Assembly (NCBI GenBank): GCA_902781315.1
Contig: CACZIT010000003.1
Location: 108,211-172,210, forward strand
Direction: 5' to 3'
Length of the DNA stretch: 64,000 nt
Source of the DNA: an uncultured Prevotellaceae bacterium
Lineage (GTDB): Bacteria > Bacteroidota > Bacteroidia > Bacteroidales > Bacteroidaceae
Position numbers and translations under genes: made by a program. Within the stretch, counting starts at the first letter, position 1. Each line of letters begins with the position of its first letter. Below, one piece after another: positions 1 to 7,972 of the stretch. The notes under the pieces are model-generated. The model was given only the letters and a program-made list of their open reading frames with translations. It was not told the origin of the DNA and did not search any database.

Positions 1-2
1 TA

Positions 3-179
3 CTGAAGGGGTTGGATGAATACTATGCAAATCGCACTGATTTGTTAACCGAAACCAATACTCCTCAGAATACTGTAGAAATAAATGGGCTGACTTATAT
101 ACAAGTTGATTGCACAGCAGAAGAATGGATAAAGTCAGTCGGTGGTGTAAACATTGAAGATATGCAATGGCAAATGTAA
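3..179 (+). CDS. 3' end of an unidentified gene, cut by the window edge
   Basis: An open frame runs from the window edge to a TAA at 177-179 and ends in residues IEDMQWQM. It is acidic and polar, with no recognisable domain. The next gene starts 13 bases before this stop, so the two are probably translationally coupled. The short acidic protein followed by a basic partner would fit an antitoxin/toxin pair, but nothing in the sequence proves it. The start lies outside the window. Confidence 0.55.
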   Translation: MKGLDEYYANRTDLLTETNTPQNTVEINGLTYIQVDCTAEEWIKSVGGVNIEDMQWQM

Positions 180-604
180 ACGTAGAATTTGCAAAACATA
201 AACACTTAGTTATTCTATCTCCTCGTGGATATGGAGATTTGGATTACAAGCAGAGAACTAATTGGAGTTCGCAAAAAAGGTTACAACGTGAAAGGGCAAA
301 CTTGTTATTTAGCAGGGTATATCAAGGATTATATAACCTCGCTAATGATATAAAACCAACAACGATTTTAGCAGCAGGTGCCCCAAACGAATATGTATAT
401 CAACTATCTGATAGCATAGGGAGAATTATATTTAAGCTAATAAACACTACAACTGAATCAATTATATATGTTCTTGATTTCATTTGGGATTATAAGACAA
501 CGCCCAATAGTTGGTGGAGCATTGTTGAAAGCAAGAAGTCGATTGATAGCATAATAGCCGAAACCATCAATAACTATCTAAGAAGAAATCTTATTAAAGC
601 ATAA
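167..604 (+). CDS. Hypothetical protein, 145 aa
   Basis: This basic 145-residue protein starts at an ATG overlapping the upstream gene by 13 bases and ends at a bidirectional terminator. I do not recognise a family. It has a basic N-terminal half (QKRLQRERANLL), a central strand-rich part (IGRIIFKLINTTTESIIYVLDFIWDY) and a C-terminal helix. The layout (short, basic, strands preceded by helices, second in a coupled pair) is compatible with a RelE-like fold, but that is inference. It shares the AT-rich composition of the neighbouring defence island. Confidence 0.6.
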   Translation: MANVNVEFAKHKHLVILSPRGYGDLDYKQRTNWSSQKRLQRERANLLFSRVYQGLYNLANDIKPTTILAAGAPNEYVYQLSDSIGRIIFKLINTTTESIIYVLDFIWDYKTTPNSWWSIVESKKSIDSIIAETINNYLRRNLIKA

Positions 605-636
605 AATGAGCAGCCAAATTAATGACTGCTCATTTT
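603..636. terminator. Bidirectional hairpin terminator
   Basis: A perfect 11-base stem (AAAATGAGCAG at 603-613 pairing with CTGCTCATTTT at 626-636) encloses a 12-base loop. The stem ends in A and T runs, so it can stop transcription from both sides. It lies between the stop of the plus-strand gene at 604 and the 3' end of the minus-strand defence operon at 700. Confidence 0.8.
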
Positions 637-699
637 GTGTATAACTATGCATTATTGAAATTTACTGCCAACAGGTATATAGTTCCCCCAAAAAGAAGG

Positions 700-2382
700 T
701 CATATTGTGCCTAAGAGGGAAATCTCAGATTGTATTGTAACGTTATTCCAATCTAGCCCGAAAGTCTGGGAAGTTTCCCTTTTTGAGGCTATCAGTTTAT
801 TTAGCCGTACTGCATTTTCTGGCATAATCAGTTTGAATTCAAGCACATGCCCTTTTCCCTTGGGAATAATATATGATCCCTGATTCCTTCCACTCGTTGT
901 CGGATTGAAGTCCGTCAAATGATGTAACTTTATGTATTCCGTACCTCCCTGGTCAGCACTATGAACAGCCAGAAGACACGAAGGATGGCAAATAAAGATT
1001 TCTGCAGGAGGTTCATTCACGTTAAATCCATTCTTTTTAATATCCCCCAGTCTTGTCTTTTCTTTGAACTTGCTCAGACGAACAAGGTTCACGGTTCCAC
1101 TCTTATGGCAGAACACAATGACGACATCAGCTGCATCTTCACTCACAGGAAGTTGTCTGAAAACAATATCCGCCTCTACTTTTGCCTTTTCACGAGACCA
1201 CGTTCCGTCGTTATACCATACAATCCAATATTTCGGTTCATTTACGGTTTGGGTTACAGGAGCAGCAACTTCCAATCGTCTGTCATTAATGGCAGTTTTG
1301 ACTGCAGAGCGTATAAGCGAGGTCATCTCTTCATTAGACACCTCTTGTCCTCTTGTCCCCCCTGCCATAGCAACGATGTAATTACCGATTCTTTCACCAA
1401 CAAACTGCGTTATAGCTTCACCACGCAACATCTGCGCTTGGTTTCCTTGTCTTTGGAACAGCATGTTACCTTTCGTCCAAATAGGACGTTTGGCAGGAGT
1501 TACGTCTATTTTGCAATAAGTCACTCCCTCTTGTTGTGGGAAAGAAATCTTAATAAGCGACCCAGCAACCGTAGAGCAAAGACTTACTATTGTGTCACGT
1601 ATTTTTAATTGGTAATGATCGTAGTCTGCAGTATAACTGGCTGCATAGGCTGATTCGCCTTCACATAAGTGAGGAAGGTCATTCTCTATTCCAATAATCT
1701 GTCTGGTTTTATCATGAATGCCTATATATAGCGTTCCGCCTTCTGCATTCATAAATGCGGCCAGTTCGCGCACTATATTAAACATCTGGACATCAATATC
1801 TACTTCATGTTTGGGCGTAAAGACAATGGAGGTTTTATACTCTACGTTCTGACCTTCATCTCCTCCTTCAAAAAGTGGACCGTTGACTGATACAGATTCT
1901 ACTCTTTGCTCGGATTTGGTTTCCGGAGACAGAACGCTCACAGGCAACTTGTGCCGCTCATAGTAGAAATAACCATTATTGTTAATAGATTTAGCCAACA
2001 ATATGACGTCGTCGCCTATTTCAAAATCTTCATCAGAATACCATCGCTGATAGCTGAAGTCATCCTCTAGGACATAATACGTCTTGTCGTTATTATCCTT
2101 CCGCTTATCTGATATCTTAAAAGTGTAGTAATGGCCTAAATCATAGTGTTCCTGAAGCACGCGACACTCATCCTGTTTTATACGCAAGGCACCATTAGTA
2201 TTCCTGCCTGTTACAATACCATATATGGTGGCGGGCATACTGGTATACTGGCATTTTATGATGTTATACACCTTATAAGTCTTGTCGTCAGGACCAAGCA
2301 CTAAGAGGTAGTCATATCCATTCGTATTGCTACAGATATCAATAACCTCAAACTCGTAATGATCGTTTAACTGAAGTTCCAT
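700..2382 (-). CDS. AlbA_2 (Schlafen-type) domain protein, last gene of defence operon
   Basis: The protein has 560 residues. Residues about 1-150 form an unassigned beta-rich region. Residues about 175-330 carry an AlbA_2/divergent-AAA_4 domain, with the family hallmarks NVEYKTS near 179 and a FMNAEGGTLYIGI segment near 210-222. The rest is unassigned. AlbA_2 domains occur in Schlafen-like nucleases and in many prokaryotic conflict proteins, where they are thought to bind or cut nucleic acid. Here it is the last gene of a long minus-strand operon, 18 bases after the Z1 gene. A direct role in restriction is inferred from context only. Confidence 0.8.
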   Translation of the reverse strand: MELQLNDHYEFEVIDICSNTNGYDYLLVLGPDDKTYKVYNIIKCQYTSMPATIYGIVTGRNTNGALRIKQDECRVLQEHYDLGHYYTFKISDKRKDNNDKTYYVLEDDFSYQRWYSDEDFEIGDDVILLAKSINNNGYFYYERHKLPVSVLSPETKSEQRVESVSVNGPLFEGGDEGQNVEYKTSIVFTPKHEVDIDVQMFNIVRELAAFMNAEGGTLYIGIHDKTRQIIGIENDLPHLCEGESAYAASYTADYDHYQLKIRDTIVSLCSTVAGSLIKISFPQQEGVTYCKIDVTPAKRPIWTKGNMLFQRQGNQAQMLRGEAITQFVGERIGNYIVAMAGGTRGQEVSNEEMTSLIRSAVKTAINDRRLEVAAPVTQTVNEPKYWIVWYNDGTWSREKAKVEADIVFRQLPVSEDAADVVIVFCHKSGTVNLVRLSKFKEKTRLGDIKKNGFNVNEPPAEIFICHPSCLLAVHSADQGGTEYIKLHHLTDFNPTTSGRNQGSYIIPKGKGHVLEFKLIMPENAVRLNKLIASKRETSQTFGLDWNNVTIQSEISLLGTI

Positions 2383-2400
2383 GGTTCGTCTTGTTTTTAC

Positions 2401-4785
2401 TTATTTCACATCTTTAGAATATACGGCAGCCGTCAGCTTCTGCTGAGTCATCAACACCGGCCAATAGAAGGGAGCATCATGCCAGCCTTTATCTTTAGCC
2501 CCATTCTGTTTGATAAACATGATTACAGGCCTGTCAACAGCCTTCGCTCTCGATGGTGCAGTATCGGTACGACCATCATCAGGCGCATCAATAAAACCCT
2601 GGTTAGCTCTTTTCCTACTCATGTCACGATTGTCTCTTACCATAGCAAACAACTTATTGTCTGAAACATTTTGTAGGCAATACTCAAGGCTGGCGATTAT
2701 CTCTTCAAAATCCCAATCCACCGCATCTTGATAAATAGTTAAAACGGCTTGACCCTTTCTGGCACGTTTCGGATGTCTATAGAATGTTTTATTAATCAAT
2801 TCAAGAATATTCAGGACTTCAGCTTTTCCAATCTCAAAGAATCCATCTTTGTCTCGCACTTGATACTCCGGCTTTCCCAGTATTCCATCGATTTTCTTAA
2901 TAGTTCCCTTGATTTCTGTATTAGACAAAGTCTGGAATCCTATTGGCAAGACTCGTTTTCCTGGTTTTATCGTCAATGTATTAGAGATTACCAACTTGTT
3001 TGTAGAACAAGGACGGATTCCCATTTTTGAATCATAGCCTACAAAAACAGCCGAAGGGTCAGTACCTTTTGTTACGCTGCTTTCAAACCAATCTCGAAGT
3101 TGATTGTCTAATTCATTGATTCTAACGAGAGCAGAATAGACGCTTTGAGTCGTGTAGAACCTTGTCACAGCCATATCTTCCTTACTGCGGTTACCATACA
3201 TACGAGCATGCTGAAGCACAGTATCTTGTTGTTTTGATTTAGCATCTCTTCCATAAAAGAATGCCAACATATGGTCAATTGTAATGCCCCTGTCAAGAAT
3301 ACCACCTCCAACAAAGATGTTGGCCGTCAATTCCAACTTCAACTGGCCCGAACTCTTGTCGAGCAATTGTTTTACATCGTTATCAGAGTTGACCGGAACC
3401 ACCCTATAATCCTTTTTTTCAAGGATTCTCTTCATCTCTTCCTGAACCTCATCTTGTTGCGGCACTTGAAGACTACTGGGGAGTAATCCTTCTTTTTGAC
3501 CAACTTCTATTGAGTTACACAACATAGGGTACACCAAATTCAGAATTACAAAATCAGAAATGTTCATCTTTTGATTCCCCAGATGAAGTGAAACCCTAAC
3601 GCTTTCAATAACAGCCTCCAACAGTTCTACCTGCTTTGAATGGTTTTTCTTTCCAATATCAATATGAACAAGGAAACTGGAACGATAAAAACCGCCATTT
3701 TGAATCTTTCTGATAGCAGTAGCCATCAAATAAGTAATAATGGATATCCTTATTTCCGATATGTTTTGTGAATAAGTATTATTAATATAATTTGCCCTAG
3801 GATTCCGGAAAATACCCATACACTTGTCTGATACTTCACAAAACAAGTCATGATACATTGAATCAGGATTCTGCGAGTCTTCAAAATACTGTTTTCCTCC
3901 AACATAATCCTTATGAATAGGTACCAATTCCGTAAAACGAGGTTTTGCAGGCAAAACCCTGCCATTGTCAATAACTATTTCATCATCAGGCTGCAAATAT
4001 AAAGAATAAGGTGTTGCTGTTACGTTTAGCAGTCTATAATACTTGAGAAATCCTCTGAGTTTATTGACCAACGACGTTATTTTCAACATTTGATCCTTTC
4101 CATCCTTCGATGTGAAAGAATGGCCTGCGAAGTCAGCTTCATCGTCTATAATTAATACTTTTTTCTGATCAATAATAGCCTTATTGCTTTTGAAGAGTTT
4201 TATCAAGTGCTCCAGATTGCGTGCTTCTTTCTTACATACTATGATGACTTTGTTAGAGTTTAAATTGTATTGAGGGATGCTCCCCTTTACTTCAATAATA
4301 TCATAGATCTTCACTTCCGGCATATATGGGTTCTGCTGCTTACCATCAACGAAATCATGAAAGTCTGCATTCATTCTCAAAACAGTCTGTTCCGCCAGAG
4401 GTTTTGTGCCTTTAGTCATTATGACACAAATATCGATACCTTTGTCAAAGCAAAGAGCCATAACACCTACGAACGCCCTCGTTTTACCGCTTTGTATCTT
4501 ACCCAAGAGAAGCCCCGGTTTATCAGCCCCCTCTCCATCCTTCAGCAATTCATCGGTTGTTTTCTTAATACATTTCTGTAGGTCATCACTATATCCAATC
4601 TGATTCTTCAGATGAGTATAAATCGGGAACTGCTGGGCAACAGACTGCATTTTTTCGTCTTCTTCCTCCCACTCCTGATACCAATCCCAGAATTTCTGTT
4701 CCACAACGATACCAGCACTCTCCATGAATGCAATCTTCTCTTTCGCATCGCTGAAAGATGCAAACTTATTTTCTTTGCTAATCAT
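2401..4785 (-). CDS. Z1-domain superfamily II helicase-like ATPase
   Basis: The 794-residue protein has a Walker A-like GKIQSGKT (about 95-102), a Walker B-like LIIDDEADF (about 211-219) and a C-terminal helicase-like lobe containing GGGILDRGITIDHM and HARMYGNR. This combination is typical of Z1-domain proteins, which are found beside restriction-modification and MORC/Hsp90-like ATPase genes in bacterial conflict islands. The nucleotide-binding motifs look intact, so it is likely an active ATPase acting on nucleic acid. It is preceded by a RhuM gene (18-base gap) and followed by the AlbA_2 gene (18-base gap). Its exact function is unknown. Confidence 0.85.
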   Translation of the reverse strand: MISKENKFASFSDAKEKIAFMESAGIVVEQKFWDWYQEWEEEDEKMQSVAQQFPIYTHLKNQIGYSDDLQKCIKKTTDELLKDGEGADKPGLLLGKIQSGKTRAFVGVMALCFDKGIDICVIMTKGTKPLAEQTVLRMNADFHDFVDGKQQNPYMPEVKIYDIIEVKGSIPQYNLNSNKVIIVCKKEARNLEHLIKLFKSNKAIIDQKKVLIIDDEADFAGHSFTSKDGKDQMLKITSLVNKLRGFLKYYRLLNVTATPYSLYLQPDDEIVIDNGRVLPAKPRFTELVPIHKDYVGGKQYFEDSQNPDSMYHDLFCEVSDKCMGIFRNPRANYINNTYSQNISEIRISIITYLMATAIRKIQNGGFYRSSFLVHIDIGKKNHSKQVELLEAVIESVRVSLHLGNQKMNISDFVILNLVYPMLCNSIEVGQKEGLLPSSLQVPQQDEVQEEMKRILEKKDYRVVPVNSDNDVKQLLDKSSGQLKLELTANIFVGGGILDRGITIDHMLAFFYGRDAKSKQQDTVLQHARMYGNRSKEDMAVTRFYTTQSVYSALVRINELDNQLRDWFESSVTKGTDPSAVFVGYDSKMGIRPCSTNKLVISNTLTIKPGKRVLPIGFQTLSNTEIKGTIKKIDGILGKPEYQVRDKDGFFEIGKAEVLNILELINKTFYRHPKRARKGQAVLTIYQDAVDWDFEEIIASLEYCLQNVSDNKLFAMVRDNRDMSRKRANQGFIDAPDDGRTDTAPSRAKAVDRPVIMFIKQNGAKDKGWHDAPFYWPVLMTQQKLTAAVYSKDVK

Positions 4786-4803
4786 ATTCTTTTCCCTTCT
4801 TTT

Positions 4804-5820
4804 TTATAAGTTTATTCTTTTATTGTCAAACAATCCACGTATTTCCTTGTCGAAGTCAGAGTCGATCCTCTGTTTCGGGTTAAACAGTTTGTATTCCTCC
4901 TCAGCCTTTCTGTCAGCCTCTTCGCGTGAAATCTTTCCTCTGTCGGGCAGTAGAGCGTATCTGCGGAAAGTAAGGAATTCATTCACCGATGCAGCAAACT
5001 GCTCCATGCTGAAGGCGTTCTCACGTTCTATCAAGTCCTCTATGTAGTCAAAGTAGCCAGTAACTGCCCGTTCAAGCTGCTTGATCTCTTTCTCTGGCAG
5101 ATAATTCTTTGCCACCTTCGTGTCGCTCAGCAGCACTCTTCCCTCAGGCGCATTCTTCCAAGTCTGCAGTCCCATGTGATCCTTGTTGTGGTCAGCCCTC
5201 GTATAGATTATCTCAGGTGCCGTCTGTCCGGTGATAGCATAGTGAAAACGGTTCTGCACCATCTGGTAGAACTCCCTAGTTGTCGGTGAGTTCCTGTCAT
5301 AGTCGAACGAACATTCAGCATAGATATCTGTTATCTGTTGCCAAATGCGTCGCTCACTTGCCCGGATGCTGCGCACTCTCTCCAGCAATTCGCGGAAGTA
5401 GTCCTTTCCAAACACCGCTTTGCCCTGCTTCAACCTTTCATCATCAAGCACAAAGCCCTTGCGGATATATTCATTCAGAATCTTTGTTGCCCAGATTCGA
5501 AACTTTGTTGCTCGAGCTGAAGACACTCGATAACCTACGGCAATGATGGCGTCGAGCGAATAGAACTCCACTTCTTCTGTGACCTCGCCACGAAAGCCCC
5601 TATTTACGACTATTTCCATTTTGGAAACAGTCGCGTCTTTGTCAAGCTCACCTTCGTCAAAAATATGTGCCAGATGCTTACTGATGGCAGGCACGCCGAC
5701 GCCGAATAACTGAGCCATCGCTTTCTGCGTAGCCCAGATAGTTTCATCCTTGATTACCACCTGCACCTTTCCTTCTTCGTCAGGCAGCTGGTATAATATG
5801 AATTGTATCTCGTTGTTCAT
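4804..5820 (-). CDS. RhuM-family protein (virulence RhuM/Fic-associated type)
   Basis: The 338-residue protein matches the RhuM family. The N-terminal half contains the conserved stretch ETIWATQKAMAQLFGV (a predicted DNA-binding helix-turn-helix), the segment VEFYSLDAIIAVGYRV and RATKFRIWA. The C-terminal half contains YTRADHNKDHMGLQ, also typical of the family. Named from a Salmonella pathogenicity island, RhuM proteins are very often embedded in type I and type III restriction loci, but their biochemical role is unclear. The gene starts 3 bases after the natural end of the upstream interrupted reading frame and is clearly part of the operon. Confidence 0.85.
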   Translation of the reverse strand: MNNEIQFILYQLPDEEGKVQVVIKDETIWATQKAMAQLFGVGVPAISKHLAHIFDEGELDKDATVSKMEIVVNRGFRGEVTEEVEFYSLDAIIAVGYRVSSARATKFRIWATKILNEYIRKGFVLDDERLKQGKAVFGKDYFRELLERVRSIRASERRIWQQITDIYAECSFDYDRNSPTTREFYQMVQNRFHYAITGQTAPEIIYTRADHNKDHMGLQTWKNAPEGRVLLSDTKVAKNYLPEKEIKQLERAVTGYFDYIEDLIERENAFSMEQFAASVNEFLTFRRYALLPDRGKISREEADRKAEEEYKLFNPKQRIDSDFDKEIRGLFDNKRINL

Positions 5821-5823
5821 ATC

Positions 5824-5913
5824 TTATATAGCCTCAATTTTGATGTTCTCCTTCAGGGAATCCGCAATCTGCATCAGGTAGTTCGACTTGGTGTCAAAGT
5901 TCTTTGCGTCAAT
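5824..5913 (-). pseudogene. Detached C-terminal tail (29 codons) beyond an in-frame TGA
   Basis: Directly after the TGA at 5914-5916 the same frame stays open for 29 codons to a TAA at 5824-5826. It encodes a tail ending in SNYLMQIADSLKENIKIEAI. The TAA lies 3 bases before the RhuM start, which is the spacing expected of the original gene end. The pattern (Thr-Lys, then Leu-x-x-Ile-x-x-x-Leu, then a short strand) resembles how related proteins I remember finish. I therefore read the TGA as a nonsense mutation, a sequencing error or, less likely, a readthrough site. Confidence 0.6.
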
Positions 5914-6864
5914 TCACTTCGTCTCTATCTTTAATCCAAGATGATAATAGTTGTCAATCAGGTTGAGGCATCTCAGCTTTTCACCGTTGGAGAGATACGA
6001 GTAGACGAAGAACTTGCCCACTTTCTTCTGCCAGGTTCTTCCCTTGTCTGTGCGCTGGCGGGTGTCAACGAGGTTATATCCCATAAACATAATACCAACT
6101 TTGGCAACCTCGTCAAAACCGATTTTCTGAATGGTTTTCACGAAAGTGCTAATAGCTTTATCGTCGTCGAAAACGGTACCATCAGGGAAGGTAACGATTA
6201 AGTCTGCATTTGGATTGCGAACATCTGGAATATCGGTTAATGCTGAATTATACTTGCCAAAGCAATCAAATGTTGTCCACGGATAAGGAGAGGGCTCTCC
6301 GATGATAGTCTCCATTTCTCTCTTTGCTTCATTGAATGATTGGCATCCATCAACCATTCTCAACGGATGACTATCAATGTCTATAAGCCAAACTGCCCAT
6401 TCGTTCTTTTCAAGAGTTGCCAAATAGCCATAATACTCGGAACCCGGTGATGGCACACAAATACGTACATCGTCAAACCTAAAAGGATTCTTTATGGAAT
6501 AGAACTCTGCCACATCCATACCCATTCCCATAAATAATGCTCTGAACAATCCATACTTACCATTGGAACGAACAACAGGGATGAGCCCCTGTATGTCACC
6601 ACTCAGAATCCAGCGAATCTCATAGTCACTTGGCATATCTTCTTCCTTAATAGGGAATAAGCCCTTATACAAATTCGGGAATCTTGGTGACCAGTTATTT
6701 GTTTTGGAGTTTTCTTCTACCTCATAGTTAGATATCCCGTATTGGCAACAAATGTCATCAATCGTTTCACGGAATTTCAATACTATACTTTTCCTTGTCT
6801 CATCATCAAGGATACCGAAAGATTCCGACTCAATGAAAGACGAAAGTTCTGTTAATGTTTTCAT
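5914..6864 (-). CDS. Unassigned restriction-island protein, 316 aa, C-terminus cut by TGA
   Basis: I do not recognise a named family for the first 210 residues, which are acidic and may sense or bind a partner. The last part begins NADLIVTFPDGTVFDDDKAI and continues through a conserved-looking block (IQKIGFDEVAKVGIM, KVGKFFVYSYLS). I associate this C-terminal module with proteins lying beside restriction enzymes in Bacteroidota. It stops at TGA 5914-5916, but the frame continues for 29 codons with a plausible domain end. The gene lies 15 bases after the EVE-HNH gene. It may be non-functional, shortened but working, or translated by readthrough. Confidence 0.65.
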   Translation of the reverse strand: MKTLTELSSFIESESFGILDDETRKSIVLKFRETIDDICCQYGISNYEVEENSKTNNWSPRFPNLYKGLFPIKEEDMPSDYEIRWILSGDIQGLIPVVRSNGKYGLFRALFMGMGMDVAEFYSIKNPFRFDDVRICVPSPGSEYYGYLATLEKNEWAVWLIDIDSHPLRMVDGCQSFNEAKREMETIIGEPSPYPWTTFDCFGKYNSALTDIPDVRNPNADLIVTFPDGTVFDDDKAISTFVKTIQKIGFDEVAKVGIMFMGYNLVDTRQRTDKGRTWQKKVGKFFVYSYLSNGEKLRCLNLIDNYYHLGLKIETK

Positions 6865-6879
6865 ATTATAAATATATTA

Positions 6880-7971
6880 TTATAATGCTTTATAATAGAA
6901 CAAAGTATCTTCTTCTAAGTTAGGTCTATTGGTCACCTTACGAACATAGTCGTCTATCAGGTGACGCCAATCATTAGGCTGCATGCTAACATATCGTTCT
7001 GCAAACTGTTTAATGCACAAAGACCAGATGTTTTTCATCATCGTACCACCATCCATTTCCATCATATTGTGAATCAGACGGCGTACCTCATCGTCCTGAT
7101 TGACATCCTTAAGCATGGTTGAGTCTGATTGGAAACGGATGATCTCTGCTTTTTGTTTCCGTCGTTTCTTAGATGTTGCCGATATTGCCTCCTTTGCTTT
7201 TTGTACCTCTGAGAGTATTTCTTTCATTTCCTCTATAGTATATGGTGGATCTTTTCTGTGTAACATATAATGGCAGTTTGGGCATACAGGAACCAAATCA
7301 GTTTCCACATTCAGTTTATACTCCTTGCCAATGGTTGAAATTGGAGTTAAATGATGTACATGAATAAAGTTTTGGCCAATCTCACCATATGTCAATTCAA
7401 AATCTTGTCCACAAACTAAGCACCGATAGCCTTTTTGGGCAACACATTCCCTACGAGCCCTTTGATTGCGTTCATACTTGTTAGCTTTTACGGTAACCAA
7501 CGCTCCTTCATAGAGTTTGTCATCATCCTCGGGATAATCTACGTCATATACATCTTCATTCACCATTTGGTGGGGATGAAGTAAGAAGTCAAGTAAGTAT
7601 TCATCCTTACACTCCTTAACACTTCGAGGATCGCCTTGATAGCCATGTTCGTGCAAATGGTGCAATGAGAGGATGTCGTCCGAATAGTCTTCAAGTAATT
7701 TAAGTCTGGTGTAATAACTGATAATACCGCTATAATACTGGTCCTTATCTGTCCAAAACGATTCTTGTTCAAAGGCTTGGTCGAAGATGATTTTCGTCTT
7801 CACGACCTCCATCTTGTAGCGAATGCATTGTTCCGGCTTGGTTTTATAGATGAAAACAATATCCCCTATAGAGAACTTGTCTGTTCTCCAGTCTACCAAA
7901 CCGTTTTGCGCCTTGATGGCATCACTAATACGGAAGGTTGTGTCCTTACTTGGAACTATCCAATACTTCAT
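6880..7971 (-). CDS. EVE-domain HNH endonuclease
   Basis: The 363-residue protein starts with an EVE/PUA-like fold (residues about 1-130, beginning MKYWIVPSK and containing DIVFIYKT). It continues with an HNH nuclease (about 170-240): paired cysteines at 184/187 and 230/233, a His-His pair at 206-207 and His237. EVE domains are predicted to read modified bases, and EVE-HNH proteins are known modification-dependent restriction enzymes that act on 5-methyl- or 5-hydroxymethylcytosine DNA. About 120 further residues at the C-terminus (from 245) are not part of either domain. Only one base separates it from the methyltransferase gene. I infer that the locus restricts both unmodified and modified DNA. 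Confidence 0.85.
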   Translation of the reverse strand: MKYWIVPSKDTTFRISDAIKAQNGLVDWRTDKFSIGDIVFIYKTKPEQCIRYKMEVVKTKIIFDQAFEQESFWTDKDQYYSGIISYYTRLKLLEDYSDDILSLHHLHEHGYQGDPRSVKECKDEYLLDFLLHPHQMVNEDVYDVDYPEDDDKLYEGALVTVKANKYERNQRARRECVAQKGYRCLVCGQDFELTYGEIGQNFIHVHHLTPISTIGKEYKLNVETDLVPVCPNCHYMLHRKDPPYTIEEMKEILSEVQKAKEAISATSKKRRKQKAEIIRFQSDSTMLKDVNQDDEVRRLIHNMMEMDGGTMMKNIWSLCIKQFAERYVSMQPNDWRHLIDDYVRKVTNRPNLEEDTLFYYKAL

Positions 7972-7972
7972 A

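Noticed and set aside
5914-5916. Selenocysteine codon
   Set aside because: No SECIS-like structure was evident, the protein is not of a selenoprotein family, and Cys is not expected there. A nonsense mutation or sequencing error is more likely.
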